The notes: generated by a model not told the origin, from the sequence alone. Positions 49,702-61,620 are shown, counted from the first letter of the stretch. The stretch is DNA of 64,000 bases from Sanguinoderma infundibulare (GCA_032821775.1 JAVLRN010000010.1:1054001-1118000); one strand, 5' to 3'. Numbers and translations are program-made.

Positions 49702-50591
49702 GCGTGACTTCGGAATCGGACGCGGTGTGCTCGGTAATATGTGCAACGACCGTTCGGACATGTGTCGCGGCGGCGATGTTGGGCGAGTCGGAAGAACGGA
49801 ACGAGCAGAGAACTCGAAGTGTACGATGACACGATGTGTAAGGCTTGGAGTAGCGGTGGATCGTGGAATAGGTTTTTGCTTGTAGGTCGCCCACAAGCGG
49901 ACTATACGTGTGAAGACGTCTCTGGAAATCATCGTTCCTGTCCTTTACTTTCGCATTGGACCCACAGAACCACACAATTACGTCACGCGCCTCGTGCTAG
50001 AACCACGATCATGGTGAGCTCTTGACATGCTGTGTTTATTGAAGCTTCACGGACTGGGTCGCTCCCAAAGGTGCGACCTCTTTAGATCTTATTAGCGACG
50101 TGGAGGCTGATAAAGTCCGCCCGCAGAGGAGCACGTCTCCCGAATGGTCCCGGCAGTGCTCGCGGAGAAAGAACGTCGCGGATCCGTTGATGGCATGTTG
50201 CCCAACCGTGACTAACCACTTCAGACTGTCGAGGTGCGTCTGCGGAGTGATCTATGTTTTAGACTTCTAAGTTGTAACATACTTGCACTGCCCCTTTGTA
50301 AAGGAACTCAACATGCCACCAAGCACGGACAGGCTAGAGTAATTGCTAGAAATATGGGTCGGCCTGCATTTTGCAGAGAACTCTCAGCGTGCTCGCACCT
50401 ATGCTCGGCTATCTGCCAGAGCCTCGTTCAAGTTCATTTCTTGTCGGTGACCCCTCTGCTAATGACCATTACCGATACAGTTAGCTATGAACCCCAATGA
50501 ATGCGAGATTCGACCAAACGTTTGATCCACTTAGATGCCCAACCATTTATGCCTTGCATCAGCTTTGGTGGATGGAGTTTGAAGACGAAGG

Positions 50592-51050
50592 TTGTCCTCG
50601 ATGAAGTATCGCGGCAGCCCACCAGCCACCAGATCAGATGCACTCTTTGACGGCCTCCGGAACGAACAGAAGGAAGTGCTATTAGCCCGGGTGTATGGCT
50701 GTGTACTCCTCGGGCAGAGGGGGGTACGTGCACGCTTTCTGTACGGTCCGGGTGATTGTCTAGATTCGGCACTACTCACTCTTCTCCATGTCCAGGGAAG
50801 TCTTACTTTTTTCCTGTTCATCTTGATCCTATGTCTCGTACATGAGGAGATGGTCATCTACACATTCTTCCCCGATAGAACCTACATATTCGAGGAGAAC
50901 GGCATGCTGGAGCTTGCTACTTCCGACGTCCGAGCCGGATGGGACGTCCTGCAGGTCGCCAACAACACATCCCAAGTTTGGTCCTCGGTTGATTGGACGA
51001 AGGAGCGACGCTTCATCCCTTCAGCCTCTGTCATGTACGGTTCTATGTGA
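50592..51050 (+). CDS. Unrecognised gene, right copy (152-codon frame)
   Basis: An open frame encodes SDALFDGLRNEQKEVLLARV, then FFPDRTYIFEENGMLELATS and VWSSVDWTKERRFIPSASVM. A GTACGT donor-like motif at about 50723 and a CAG at about 50796 hint at an intron that the frame happens to read through. An upstream open frame (50234-50500) is conserved in the left arm. I cannot name the family, and whether it is functional is unclear because the left copy is frame-broken. Confidence 0.35.
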   Translation: MSSMKYRGSPPATRSDALFDGLRNEQKEVLLARVYGCVLLGQRGVRARFLYGPGDCLDSALLTLLHVQGSLTFFLFILILCLVHEEMVIYTFFPDRTYIFEENGMLELATSDVRAGWDVLQVANNTSQVWSSVDWTKERRFIPSASVMYGSM

Positions 51051-51116
51051 CCTGTTTTTCGTGACCATCGCACCTCGAGATCCGACTTCAGTTTATTCGT
51101 AATTGGAAGACTGGGC

Positions 51117-52046
51117 TATCTGGGTTCAGAGAAGTCGCTGTGGTCAGAGGATGAGCTTAGCGCTGTACGTGCACTGGTTGATGGCCATGGTTGTCTTTGA
51201 GCACTCACTGGCGAACATGCGTGCGCTATCGATCTCTGGGATGGTGACGTCTGGCCAGATGGAATAAATGTCTTTACTGGCACCTCATTGAGGCCGCATG
51301 TTAGTTGCACGTTATGGGCTAATTTAACAAGCAATTGGCATGTACGCAGCCACATGCAAGTGCAGTGATACGATATGCCATGCAAAACCATTGTCATGTT
51401 TGGCAGTACTGTACCAGTGGTTGTGAGGCAGGGCGCGTGTCTGCAGACAAAGCATACATCAACCTGGGTAAAAGTGATCAGTGATTCATGTCCCAAAATC
51501 CCTTCCATTGCGGGAATAGGGCTGGACGGTTGATGCATGACAGGCCCCACAACTGCGGCTGCCACAGGATCTCCAAGTAGAGAAAGAGATGCCACAGCAA
51601 ATGTCATTTAAGCTTTGCCTGTTGGCCATGCACCCAACTGCCAGCAGAGGCCGCAAGGCTGCACTGATCTTGGCTGTATGTTACTATGTACACCATGGCC
51701 AGAGGTCGACTTCAGATCTGTGGCAGTGGTCAAAATGAGCGTTTGAGTACAATGAAGGCTGTTGTGGACCAAAGGAAAGAACCATGTCCCATGATTGTTC
51801 TGTGGTCATGGAGGGTCAAGATATGCATAGCTGGGCCCGAGTTGGAAGGACTTGGTGGCGTAAGAGTTGGTGAAAACTGGTCAAAGACACAAAGGAACAA
51901 TAAGCGCCCATTGCACTGCTACAGGGCCAGACAGCCAAGCGCCGTAAGTTGAACTTGGCCATCACCATCACCATCCAACCACCTCACTCGACAGCCAACG
52001 GCCACGCTCTAGCTCTTTGTCACTAACCCGCAGCAACTCCAAGAGG
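51117..52046. other. 0.9-kb stretch without a supported gene
   Basis: It lies just outside the right arm. A reverse frame at 51116-51607 has no recognisable features. It probably contains the promoter of the FunK1 gene. Confidence 0.4.
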
Positions 52047-52054
52047 TATATAAA
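52047..52054 (+). promoter_or_regulatory. TATA box of the FunK1 gene
   Basis: TATATAAA lies 44 bp before the ATG at 52098, which supports that start over an ATG at 52064 only 10 bp from the box. Confidence 0.5.
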
Positions 52055-52097
52055 GCCCACGAAGATGACTGTTGTGTTCCCCAGCTCACACAGTCCC

Positions 52098-54893
52098 ATG
52101 GAGTCGTCTATCGAATATCCGAGTGCCCCTCAAATGCCTTCGTTGCTACCAGCGGGGGAGGCTTCTGAGGTAAACGATGATAACCATGGACAGTCTACGG
52201 CTGATGGGAGTTCTGGTATGTGCATGGTTGGCCCTTCTTCTGCCATCAAACAATCCATCCCCTTCTCCACTCATCGCATCACTATAGAAGAACACAAGGA
52301 AGTTCAGGACACGGCCATCCTCCCCAACTTCTTCCGTGACCATCTTCGTGCTCCTGCCAAATTCACCGTCACCAATGTCATGAAGAAGGACGTCAAGAAA
52401 ATCAAGGCTGCCAAAACTGCCAAGTCGAAGATGTACAAACCCGCAGCAGCCCTCTTGACCACCATAAGCAAGAGGTTGTTCAGTACATGTTTCATTGTTG
52501 CAATGAAGTGGTCCTCATTTTCTTACGACTTTTGTCTTTCCAGATGACATCTTCAAGAAAAAGGTGAGCGGGAAGAACGTGGAGCTACACAGAGAACGAC
52601 ACCACATCCATCCGGATATGCACGGGCACCTCACCTTCATCGACCACCATACCTCTGCACCTTCCCACTTTCCTCACCACGATTTCTGTGAGGTCAAGGA
52701 TCAGCCCAATCTCCTTGCCGTCTACAACGTTGAACTCTTCAAGCAGGACACTAAAGGTGTCTACCACGGAGTCCCACACCATCGTATCAAGGGTCTCATT
52801 GAGGCGAAGTTGGAGAAGAATGGCGGTGGCCACAAACAGGCCGTGACGTATGCTTATCGTCACCACCAGGCTCGCCTGGATTGTCCTGGGATGTACCTCT
52901 TGGTCTTGAAGCCTCAATGGTATCAAGTTCTGTACTCTGATCCGACTGGCGTCATCGCCTCCCCTCAGATCGATTGGGACACCAACAACCTGGATCCTCT
53001 TGTGGCTTATGTCTACTCCCACTACCTTCCTCCAGACAAGCACATCTTGTGGGACGACACCATCCGGTGGTCAGAGCCCAAAGGCAAACCCTGTGGGTTT
53101 CCCTCTTGGGATATCGACGTTGGGGAGGAGAACTACACAAAAGGGAAGCTCATCTTCGGGGGAGCACCGTGAGGATGGCAAACCACTGTCTTCGAGGCCA
53201 TGAGTGCTACCGGCGAACAGGTCATCATCAAGGACTGCTACCACCACCACGGGCGGTGCTTCAAAGAGGAGGACATTCTAGAGCACATTCACAAGGACGG
53301 CGACCTTCTCGGTGTCGTGCGCCTCAAGGACCACAAGATGATCTTGGATGCGGATGGCCGAGAACTCATCTTCGATCTGAAAGGTCAGCAAGTGGCAAGG
53401 TCACGAGAACACTTCGTGCTCTTGGACACTGGCCATAGTCTGCTGAAGGCGAAGAGTCTTAGAGACCTCCTAATGGCAGTGTATGATGCCCTGGAACGTA
53501 CATGCCAAACAGTATTCCACGTGTAATCCTGATCGCTCAACGTACTTTGCAGTGCATCGCACGAAGGTGGTTCAATGGAATGTCCTTCACCACGACATGA
53601 GCCTCTACAACATCCTCATGTATCCTACCTGGGGAAGTATGGATGGGCGGGATGTTATGGAGAACATGCCACCAACCATCAAAGACGTGCTAGGTGGAAT
53701 TCGGTGAGTTGCGTTGATGCTGGTGTGGTCGGAGCTATATTGACGTCCTGCAAGACCTGTAGAGGAGCGCTTCCCATCTTGCCTGGTGATCGACTATGAC
53801 AATGCAGCATGGCTGGATTGCGGGACCCTCAAACCTGAGGAGCTCACGTGACACACGGTATGTTCTGATACCACCTTTGGTTATTTGCTATCATCTGACA
53901 TTTGCGTCTAGGGAACACCTATGTACATTGCTCATGGAGTATGCGTTGGGGAAGTCTCCAACAGATCCTGCGACCTTGCGTGGCCTCCCATGCCAGAACT
54001 CTCCGACGAAGCCTGAGAGCTCTACATTTCCGCATATGGATGTGAATGCTATGAGAAGTACAATGACAAGAATGGGACCTCGCATGGAGCCCCTCCTCCA
54101 AACACCTGGGCCATCATGAACTCAGAGGATCAAGCATTTTTCCATCGAGTGCACCATGATGCCGAGTCCATCTACTGGGGTATGGTATCTGCGGTTCTTC
54201 ATGTACATCCAAAGGACATCGAGAAGGAGACCGTGTGGCCTGAGATCACGACAGATATCTGGACTTGGTTTCTCGCACACAAGATTCCAGAGCTGGGCAT
54301 TGACTACTCAGATCTGCGTTCAAATATCATGACACTGGCTCGCAAGACTTGAAAAGCGCTCTTCCTTAGTGACATGAAAGACTTGGGTATCCTTATGTGG
54401 AACATATCCACACAAGTACAACCGGAGTATGCGTTTTTGGGTGATGACATTCCTCCTGACCATCTTCACAAGGCTGTACAGCACCTCATCCTCCAATATC
54501 TCATGGACCACAAGACCGACATCCCTCTGTGCCATGATTACCTCCGTCCCATCCCTATGTTGAAAAATCCAGGAGAACGCTCGACTTTCGAAGCACACTT
54601 TGACTAACGTGACCGGTTCCAGAGGAACCAAGGGCTCCAGCCAAATGCTGGCAAACGTGGACACTGGTGCTATGACGAAGTGCACGTCCAAGTCCAAGTC
54701 CACACCTCGCAACGCCACTCAGCCTGCTGAGCGTGCCAGTTCGTCGATGTCACGGGTGCGCAGGAGCTCCTGGTCCTGTGCGCCCATCACCAGCACGGGT
54801 GTATGCACCAGTGCCCGCTTGAGGGAAAAGCTTGAGAAGCTTGGTGCAGTCCAGACTGTCGAGTCCATCGAAGAGGACCCACATGAGGCCTAG
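52098..54893 (+). pseudogene. FunK1 fungal-type protein kinase pseudogene
   Basis: FunK1 kinases are expanded in Agaricomycetes. Exon 1 (52098-52482) splices in phase to exon 2 (from 52544). Recognisable parts: LLAVYNVELFKQDTKGVYHG, GKLIFGGAP, KAKSLRDLLMAVYDALE, the catalytic loop WNVLHHDMSLYNILMYP (HHD instead of the usual HRD), VIDYDNAAWLDCG (DFD-like), TGTPMYIAHGVCVG, then TWAIMNSEDQAFFHRVHHD and DIWTWFLAHKIPELG. The C-terminal tail is SKSKSTPRNATQPAE...EEDPHEA. In-frame TGA codons interrupt it at 53170-53172, 53849-53851 and 54350-54352, each followed by matching sequence in the same frame, and one frame shift lies near 54605. It is therefore dead or dependent on readthrough. Confidence 0.85.
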
Positions 54894-55020
54894 GCCATCT
54901 CCTGTCGCACCGACGTCCTTTTGAGATATCGCAGCAGTCGTCTCTTCTCTCACTATCGCCTCACCGCTTTCCCCATCCTCATCAGCCACCGACATCATTC
55001 ACACTTCATCATCGCCCGCC

Positions 55021-56112
55021 TGTCATATGCGGTGTATGACTGATCTGTTGGACAGGTACAGGCTGGCAGGAGAGCCGGTTCAGCACTGGAACTGCCTCGG
55101 CTCTGAAGAGCCTATCTTTAGGTTCAGAGAGCTGCCGGGGCAAAGGGAGGACAGGGAGTCAGTCCAGGAAGAACCTGGCGAGGAAGGCGAGAGCTCAAGG
55201 CGCAGGATGCGTGCCAGGTGCAACATGATCTAGCATGGACTCTACATGTACTCTCTATTCGTTTACTATAGTGCACAGATGATTTGGTTCTTGGCGCATG
55301 ACCTGAAAGGGCTGACTAAGGTTTAAGCATGATGACTGATACATACTACTGTGCACATGCTCAGTCAGCGCAGGTTTTTCTTTTTTTGTATGATGGGACT
55401 TTATTGTTATTTGGGAATGACTATTCTACTCTATCCTTTTATCCTTTGAACATTCCCACACTACAAACTTTGACCTATTATTCCTCATACTTAATTGTTC
55501 GAGGATAACTTTTATCCTAGCCTATTGTACTTGAGAATATTCTCAGGTATATAGCACAATGATTGTGCATATTTCATGGTATGGAAATGTTATCCCCATG
55601 CTGATTGGTAGACTATTGTTTATTTCTTTATTGTCCATAGGATTATTTCTCACAGCCTGTATATACTTATTGTCCAAGAACAATGAGCACTTTAACAGTA
55701 TTGTGCTATTTTTAGGTACAGTATTGTGTCTATAGCCTATTGTCCAGACTTAGCACAATAGCACAATAACCTGTTTATTTGTATTTGGTTCTAGATAGCT
55801 ACTAGTATATAAGGACCTCAGCTGGGTCCCCCAAGAATGACAATTTCAGTTCCCCTCAGACTGAAGTCCCACCTCTGACAGGTGTTCCTGGTGCAACTGT
55901 GTACAATAGCCTTCCTCCCTGAGAGTTAGAAAGCCTCTGACAGGCTTGCTCTCTATTATCCCCTTCCATACCTCACCCTTACTTATCATCCCCCATACCT
56001 CTGATCACTATCACAAACACCTGAAGGAATATCTGACCTAAAGTCTGGTCCGATTACTTCAGACACACTTTACCTAGTAGTACTTTCTATTAGGTAGTTT
56101 GTGCGTATCTCA
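55021..56112 (+). repeat. LTR-like repeat, left copy (solo LTR candidate)
   Basis: A 1,092-bp unit starting TGTCATATGCGG and ending GTATCTCA matches the reverse complement of 59908-61000. TG...CA ends fit a retroelement LTR. The 4 bp CGCC occurs immediately outside both ends (before 55021 and after 56112), as a target-site duplication would. It is clearly more AT-rich than the neighbouring genes in its central part. A 68-codon frame at its start is in both copies and unexplained. Confidence 0.75.
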
Positions 56113-56250
56113 CGCCTTTCCCTAATGCTGCTCTAGACATGTCTTTCACCTCATCTCCACACATGAACTGCCGTACTGATGTATTTATAGAGGTCGTGCT
56201 CCCACAGTCTTGGAGGTCATCCCAGCACACCTGCTGTCTGGGCACTCTTC

Positions 56251-56460
56251 CATCAGGAAAACCCTCCCAAGCTAATTCAATGGATTTAGTACAACTATGA
56301 TCTAATGGAGCTACTATCCATCTAATTTGATCTAATTTGATCTAATTTGGCTAATATTGTACTAACATTCAGGGACATCTTTATAATTGTAATAATTTGC
56401 ACTATCACTTGGACAGGAACAGCAGTTGTACTAATTAGGACAACTTTTACACTATTTGAG
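56251..56460 (+). repeat. Dispersed AT-rich repeat R1, right copy
   Basis: Matches the reverse complement of 762-964. It includes three near-perfect TGATCTAATT units in a row around 56320-56350. Confidence 0.75.
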
Positions 56461-56649
56461 ACCTATTTTCAGGTATCGGAACCATTGAAACATACTACTA
56501 TGCTTGGATGCTTTGATATCACATTTAGTGTTATACACAGCACAAACAACAGTGAGGAAGAGGGTCAAAAGCCTTCAAGGACAACAATGATTGTGGACTA
56601 CAATATGCATACACGACCCCTTCTACAGCCTACACATAGCAGCACAACA

Positions 56650-57845
56650 GGGCCTTGCCAGACCGGCAGCTGCATACAGCTCTACAAGTTCGTCCTTGCG
56701 GAGACGGAGCAGATGGCGTTAGGCGTGAAGGTGGCAAGAGGGAAGTGGATGCGAGGGAAGCTATCCAAAGGTGTCAATTACCATACACTGATCACTCCAA
56801 TGACGCTACGTATACCTACGGAACCAAGTTGATCTGGAACTCGTTCAAGTCGACATTGAGGGAGCCATCGAACTGAAGGGAGGCCATGATGGAGGAAACA
56901 ACCTGGGTGATAGGCCGGCTGAGGTTGGTGAAGCTGGGGGAGGTGATGTTGAGGCACTTCTTGCAGATGTCGTAGATGGCCTCGTTGTCGACCATGAATG
57001 AGCAGTCAGAGTGCTCAAGGGTAGTGTGGGTCGTCAGGACAGAGTTGTATGGCTCAACGATGGAGTTGGCCATCGTCGGGGCGGGGTAAATGCTGAACTC
57101 GAGCTTCGACTTCTTGCCATAGTCAGTAGCAAGACGCTCGAGGACCAGAGCACCGAAACCAGAACCAGTTCCGCCACCAAACGAGTGGAAGACAAAGAAG
57201 CCCTGCAGGCCATTGCAGTTGTCGACCAGCCGGTGGATCTTGTCCATGACAAGGTCGATCTGCTCCTTGCCAATGGTGTAATGACCGCGAGCATCTATGA
57301 ACACGAGATTGAGGAACGCGACAACAGAAGCCAACTATACTCCCACTCACAGTTGCTGGCAGCATCTTCCTTGCCCGTCACAAGAGTCTCGGGATGGAAG
57401 AGACTCCTGTAGGTGTCGTTCCGAACCTCATCAATGATGTTGGGCTCAAGGTCAACATTAAGTGACCGAGGCATGTGCTTGCCAGAGGAGGTCTCCGAGA
57501 AAAAGGTGCTGAAGCCATCATTGTGGGCAGATGGCGAGCCCTCCAGAAGGCAACTGTCGGGCTATGGTGTTATCAGATAGGAATCTGAAGCGTACCAGGC
57601 AAAAGAACGTACGCCAAGACCGTGCTCGACAGTGTAGAGCTCCCCTGCAACCTGCCGCAATCACCCATCAATATCGTCGCATATGCAAGTCCCCCATTTG
57701 CCAAAACAACCAGACAACGTGCCCATCAGATGAATTGTCGACAATTGCATAGAAAGCGGGGGTAGAATTGAACTGCCAACTCACAGCAGGCGTTGCCGAT
57801 CTGGATACCAGCCTGACCAATGTGGACAGAGATGACTTCATGCAT
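56650..57845 (-). pseudogene. Alpha-tubulin gene, 3'-truncated
   Basis: The reverse strand starts at 57845 with MHEVISVHIGQAGIQIGNAC, and splices to W-ELYTVEHGLG, then to an exon with [20 protein letters not shown] and [21 protein letters not shown] further exon has [20 protein letters not shown], the tubulin signature [16 protein letters not shown], and [19 protein letters not shown], then NEFQINLVP and, after another intron, FPRIHFPLATF. It then loses similarity (near residue 275 of about 450). Introns are kept, so it is a genomic copy, not a retrocopy. MHEV instead of MREV and other changes in invariant sites suggest decay. Confidence 0.85.
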
Positions 57846-58191
57846 CTTTTCGACGAGCAATAGAACTGCAGACGGTCATCAGTCAGCACTCTGCGCACCA
57901 TCGACGTGTCCACATTATGGTGTCTAAGAGAGCACAACTGAGAGAGCAAGTCCGAGAGAGAGCGAGTCCTAGAGAGAGCAACTGAGAGAGAGCGGGTCTG
58001 ATAGTGTGTGATGGAGAGAGTTAGGGAGCATGAGCAGGAGGACGAGCAGCGACGAGTTGAAGGGTTAGACACTTGATGTGGCTGCGACTGTGGCGCCCAG
58101 TGTCTGACACTTCAGCTTGCGTCGCCACGTCGCCCCATCTTCCACTCCCACATGACTATCTTCCACCATCGCCTTCGACGCTTCCTTCAGC

Positions 58192-58659
58192 ATGGTCGAC
58201 GATGACGGCAAATGCCTCAACTGGGACAATGGCGACGATGAGCAGCAGCCCCCTCGAGTCCCTTATCAGCCTACGCCGGTGCCGCAGACGATGCGGAAGA
58301 CGCGGAGGATGCCGTCTCTCTGGGTGGAGATGACGAGGATGAGGGCGAATACTATGCTAACCACTCTTCAGAGCAGGTCCCTGTCTCCGGCATCTTGCCC
58401 CTCTCCAAACCATCCTCATCGGTCATGCACCCACCCAAACGCGATGCCCAGCGCCAAGCGGTTGCCTCACCGTCTAGAACACCTTCGGTGTGAAAACTCG
58501 CCGTCCCCAGCGAGAGGGTATCGCCCTCCCAACTTGCAAGGTATGCTTCCACCTTTACCACTCCTGCATGGACTCCCCCGGAGCCTGCCCTCGTCCCACC
58601 TCTGTTTGAGACACCTTCAGAGCCCGGGACCCGAGCAAGCACCATGGCCAACAGGCAAC
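58192..58659 (+). other. Acidic coding-like stretch, unrecognised
   Basis: One frame starts MVDDDGKCLNWDNGDDEQQ; another contains an acidic run ADDAEDAEDAVSLGGDDEDE followed by PVSGILPLSKPSSSVMHPPK. No single frame covers both without a shift. It may be the disordered N-terminus of the MAGE-like gene or part of another gene. Confidence 0.3.
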
Positions 58660-59073
58660 ACAGGTCCAATGGTGCGTCGCCGAGGACAACGACCCGATCG
58701 GCCAGCGGTCATCAGGGAGCATCTTCACGTGGCACAGCTTGGACCAGCTCACCCTAACGGGCATCCTTTACGTCATCCTTGCGCTCATTGTAGTGGAAGG
58801 ACGCATGATGAAGGATGGTACGCATGTTTTCGCTGCATTCTACCGCACGGAGTGCACTCACATGTGGTGCTCTGCTCCAGTTGATCTGCGCAGGATCCCA
58901 GCTGCAGCTGCCCGTGAATGCCCTGATCCCGCTCAGCAGCCAAGCAACAGCACAGTTCTTCACGATCGACGCGTACCTCGCGCAGCTCATGCGCCAGGGC
59001 TACATCGAGAAGCACCACGTCGGAACTGCCACAGCACATTTCGACTCTGTGAAGACAGCACAGAAGAAGTCTG
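58660..59073 (+). pseudogene. MAGE/Nse3-domain fragment
   Basis: MAGE proteins (Nse3) are subunits of the Smc5/6 complex in DNA repair. Exon to 58817 reads DNDPIGQRSSGSIFTWHSLD then QLTLTGILYVILALIVVEGR. The exon from 58894 reads LPVNALIPLSSQATAQFFTI and DAYLAQLMRQGYIEKHHVG. This is the WH/A part of the MAGE homology domain. The conserved C-terminal end expected after it (a FEWRWGPRA-like block) is absent; instead the frame runs on into a WW-like segment. It is truncated and not expected to be functional. Confidence 0.75.
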
Positions 59074-59089
59074 GTGAGCCTCTCATGTC

Positions 59090-59728
59090 TTCGTTGAAGT
59101 CGCGGCGGCCGGCTGTCTGTGGCACAAAAGGTATAGTTGTGCCTGATGGCGGTGATCCTCTGCCACCAGACTGGGAGATGAGGTATTCGAGAGACGATAT
59201 CCCTTTCTTTGTGCCTCTTCCTTCTTCATGCATCACGCTCCAGTTGCTTCTTTTACAAACCCTTTTCCTTTTCTCTTGCAGGACCTCGCTCTCCACCACA
59301 CCACCTGCACGAGCTGTCGCTGCTAAGGCAAAATAGACCGTCTCTCTCCCCTAACACAGGTTACCCTGTGCCACCATCAAGCAGTATGCATTACGAGTGT
59401 CCTCCCCCTCCAGTGCGTTATTGCGACAATGTCGTCTTTTGTTTCATGCTCTGCGGGACCCCCACTCATTGATTCCCAAGGCCCTTCATCTAGCCGTGGT
59501 GGACGTTCATGTCCCATGCCTGCTCCGCCAGTGAACGAGCATCGCCGGGAGACGAACATCTTAGGTAGGTCAAGTAGCTTCTCTCGCCCTAGTGAGGTCG
59601 ATCCTGGGGTCTTGCCAGTTCTGCAACGCACCAACAACCTGACTTGGAATCTGCCCGAACGCCCTACATTGTGCGTGCTCAACGTGCCCGTGGCTGTGCC
59701 CCCACTCGTCAGGTATGTGGGCGTTTGA
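59090..59728 (+). pseudogene. WW-domain gene fragment
   Basis: The segment DPLPPDWEMRYSRDDIPFFV is the first two thirds of a WW domain (LPPxWE, aromatic strand), which binds Pro-rich peptides. The expected second Trp segment is missing or altered: after a possible intron only PRSPPHHLHELSLLRQNR follows. Pro/Ser-rich frames continue to about 59728 (SAGPPLIDSQGPSSSRGG; VPVAVPPLVRYVG). It is read in the same frame as the end of the MAGE fragment. Confidence 0.6.
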
Positions 59729-59907
59729 GCAGATGGATGGTATCATTCTAACTCGTCATAGACACGCTTCAGTCCTCCGATGATCCCAATGGAAACAGAA
59801 TTTCTGCAGATCTGGCAATTGCAAAGAAGCACATGGCCAAGGATCCCGTTCGAGCGAAGACATGATCAGAGAGTAAGTGTTGCTCCTATATTGTGCAAGG
59901 AATGTGC

Positions 59908-61000
59908 TGAGATACGCACAAACTACCTAATAGAAAGTACTACTAGATAATATGTGCCTGAAGTAATCGGACCAGACTTTAGGTCAGATATTCCTCCAGG
60001 TGTTTGTGATAGTGATCAGAGGTATGGGGGATGATAAGTAAGGGTGAGGTATGGAAGGGGATAATAGAGAGCAAGCCTGTCAGAGGCTTTCTAACTCTCA
60101 GGGAGGAAGGCTATTGTGCACAGTTGCACCAGGAACACCTGTCAGAGGTGGGACTTCAGTCTGAGGGGAACTGAAATTGTCATTTTTGGGGGACCCAGCT
60201 GAGGTCCTTATATACTAGTAGCTACCTAGAACCAAATACAAATAAACAGGCTATTGTGCTATTGTGCTAAGTCTGGACAATAGGCTATAGACACAATACT
60301 GTATCTAAAAATAGCACAATACTGTTAAAGTGCTCATTGTCCTTGGACAATGAGTATATACAGGCTGTGAGAAATAATCCTATGGACAATAAAGGAATAA
60401 ACAATAGTCCACCAATCAGCATGGGGATAACATATTCATACCATGAAATATGCACAATCATAGTGCTATATACCTGAGAATATTCTCAAGTACAATAGGC
60501 TAGGATAAAAGTTATCCTCGAACAATTAAGTATGAGGAATAATAGGTCAAAGTTTGTAGTGTGGGAATGTTCAAAGGATAAAAGGATAGAGTAGAATAGT
60601 CATTCCCAAATAACAATAAAGTCCCATCATACAAAAAAAGAAAAACCTGCGCTGACTGAGCATGTGCACAGTAATATGTATCAGTCATCATGCTTGAACC
60701 TTAGTCAGCCCTTTTCAGGTCATGTGCCGAGAACCAAATCATCTGTGCACCATAGCAAATGAATAGAGAGTACATGTAGAGTCCATGCTAGATCGTGTTG
60801 CGCCTGGCACGCATCCTGCGCCTTGAGCTCTCGCCTTCCTCACCAGGTTCTTCCTGGACTGACTCCCTGTCCTCCCTTCGCCCCGGCAGCTCTCTGAACC
60901 TAAAGATAGGCTCTTCAGAGCCAAGGCAGTTCCGGTGCTGAACCGGCTCTCTTACCAGCCTGTACCTGTCCAACAGATCAGTCATACACTGCGTATGACA
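59908..61000 (-). repeat. LTR-like repeat, right copy, inverted
   Basis: Reverse complement of 55021-56112 with scattered differences. Read on the minus strand it starts TGTCATACGCAG at 61000 and ends GTATCTCA at 59908. No short flanking direct repeat is evident here. It interrupts the gene at 61001-61620. Confidence 0.75.
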
Positions 61001-61620
61001 ACCGCCCCACACTTGAAGTGCAACGTCCCCGTTGCGAAGGCTGAGAGGAACAGGACCACGTACTCATAGCACTTCCTAACCAGCCACTGAGTCAGTTGGA
61101 GAGGGAGGAAGCGAAGGAGCCTGAGCTCGAGTGGGAGGTCGTCCGCATTGAAGCTGCGCACTGGCAGGCAGAAGTCGGCGGAGGAGAGGATGGGACCAAA
61201 CGAGGTCATGGAGGCGCCTTCATCGCTACCATCCGAGGAGTCACCATCTCCAATGGTCTGCCCGTCCTCAAAGATCCATCCAGGAATGACGAAGTACCGC
61301 TCGCCATGTTGAAAGATGATGTCGGCGGGGTCATTGAAGACGCAGAGGGCAGGGATGTCGACATAAAAGTGGCGATAGTCGGATAGGTAAAAGATGGAGT
61401 TGAAGTGGAGGGTGGTGTCGGCGTCTGGGCCGAAGAGAAAGAGGGTCCACAGGCTGGTGGACTCACTGTGAGTGGTGCAGACCATGTTTGCCAGCATGGC
61501 GAAGCGGCTGGAGGGATAGAGAGGGATTCATCGCGCAATGAAGGGCCTAATGTCTGTGTTTGGGCCGAAGGCATGGACCATGATGCAGGTTTGAGGGGCA
61601 AACGTGATGGAGTAACGCAT
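61001..61620 (-). pseudogene. Unrecognised gene cut by the LTR
   Basis: The reverse strand starts MRYSITFAPQTCIMVHAFGP (ATG at 61620), has one in-frame TGA at 61528-61530, then continues in the same frame: FAMLANMVCTTHSESTSLWT, FLFGPDADTTLHFNSIFYLS, PADIIFQHGERYFVIPGWIF and LELRLLRFLPLQLTQWLVRK. It runs into the LTR at 61000, so the 3' end is lost. Composition is globular. I do not recognise the family. Confidence 0.5.

Larger units (their letters stand above)
42577..51116 (-). repeat. Right arm of large inverted segmental duplication
   Basis: Reverse-complement counterpart of 965-9411 with the same gene order. The inner edge is at 42577 and the outer edge near 51116. This copy is slightly longer, mainly because it keeps about 100 bp in PAP2. 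Confidence 0.92.

Noticed and set aside
55027..55233. 68-codon frame inside the LTR-like repeat (also in the other copy)
   Set aside because: It is conserved because the repeat is; Arg/Glu-rich with no domain. It was kept only as a note in the LTR entry.
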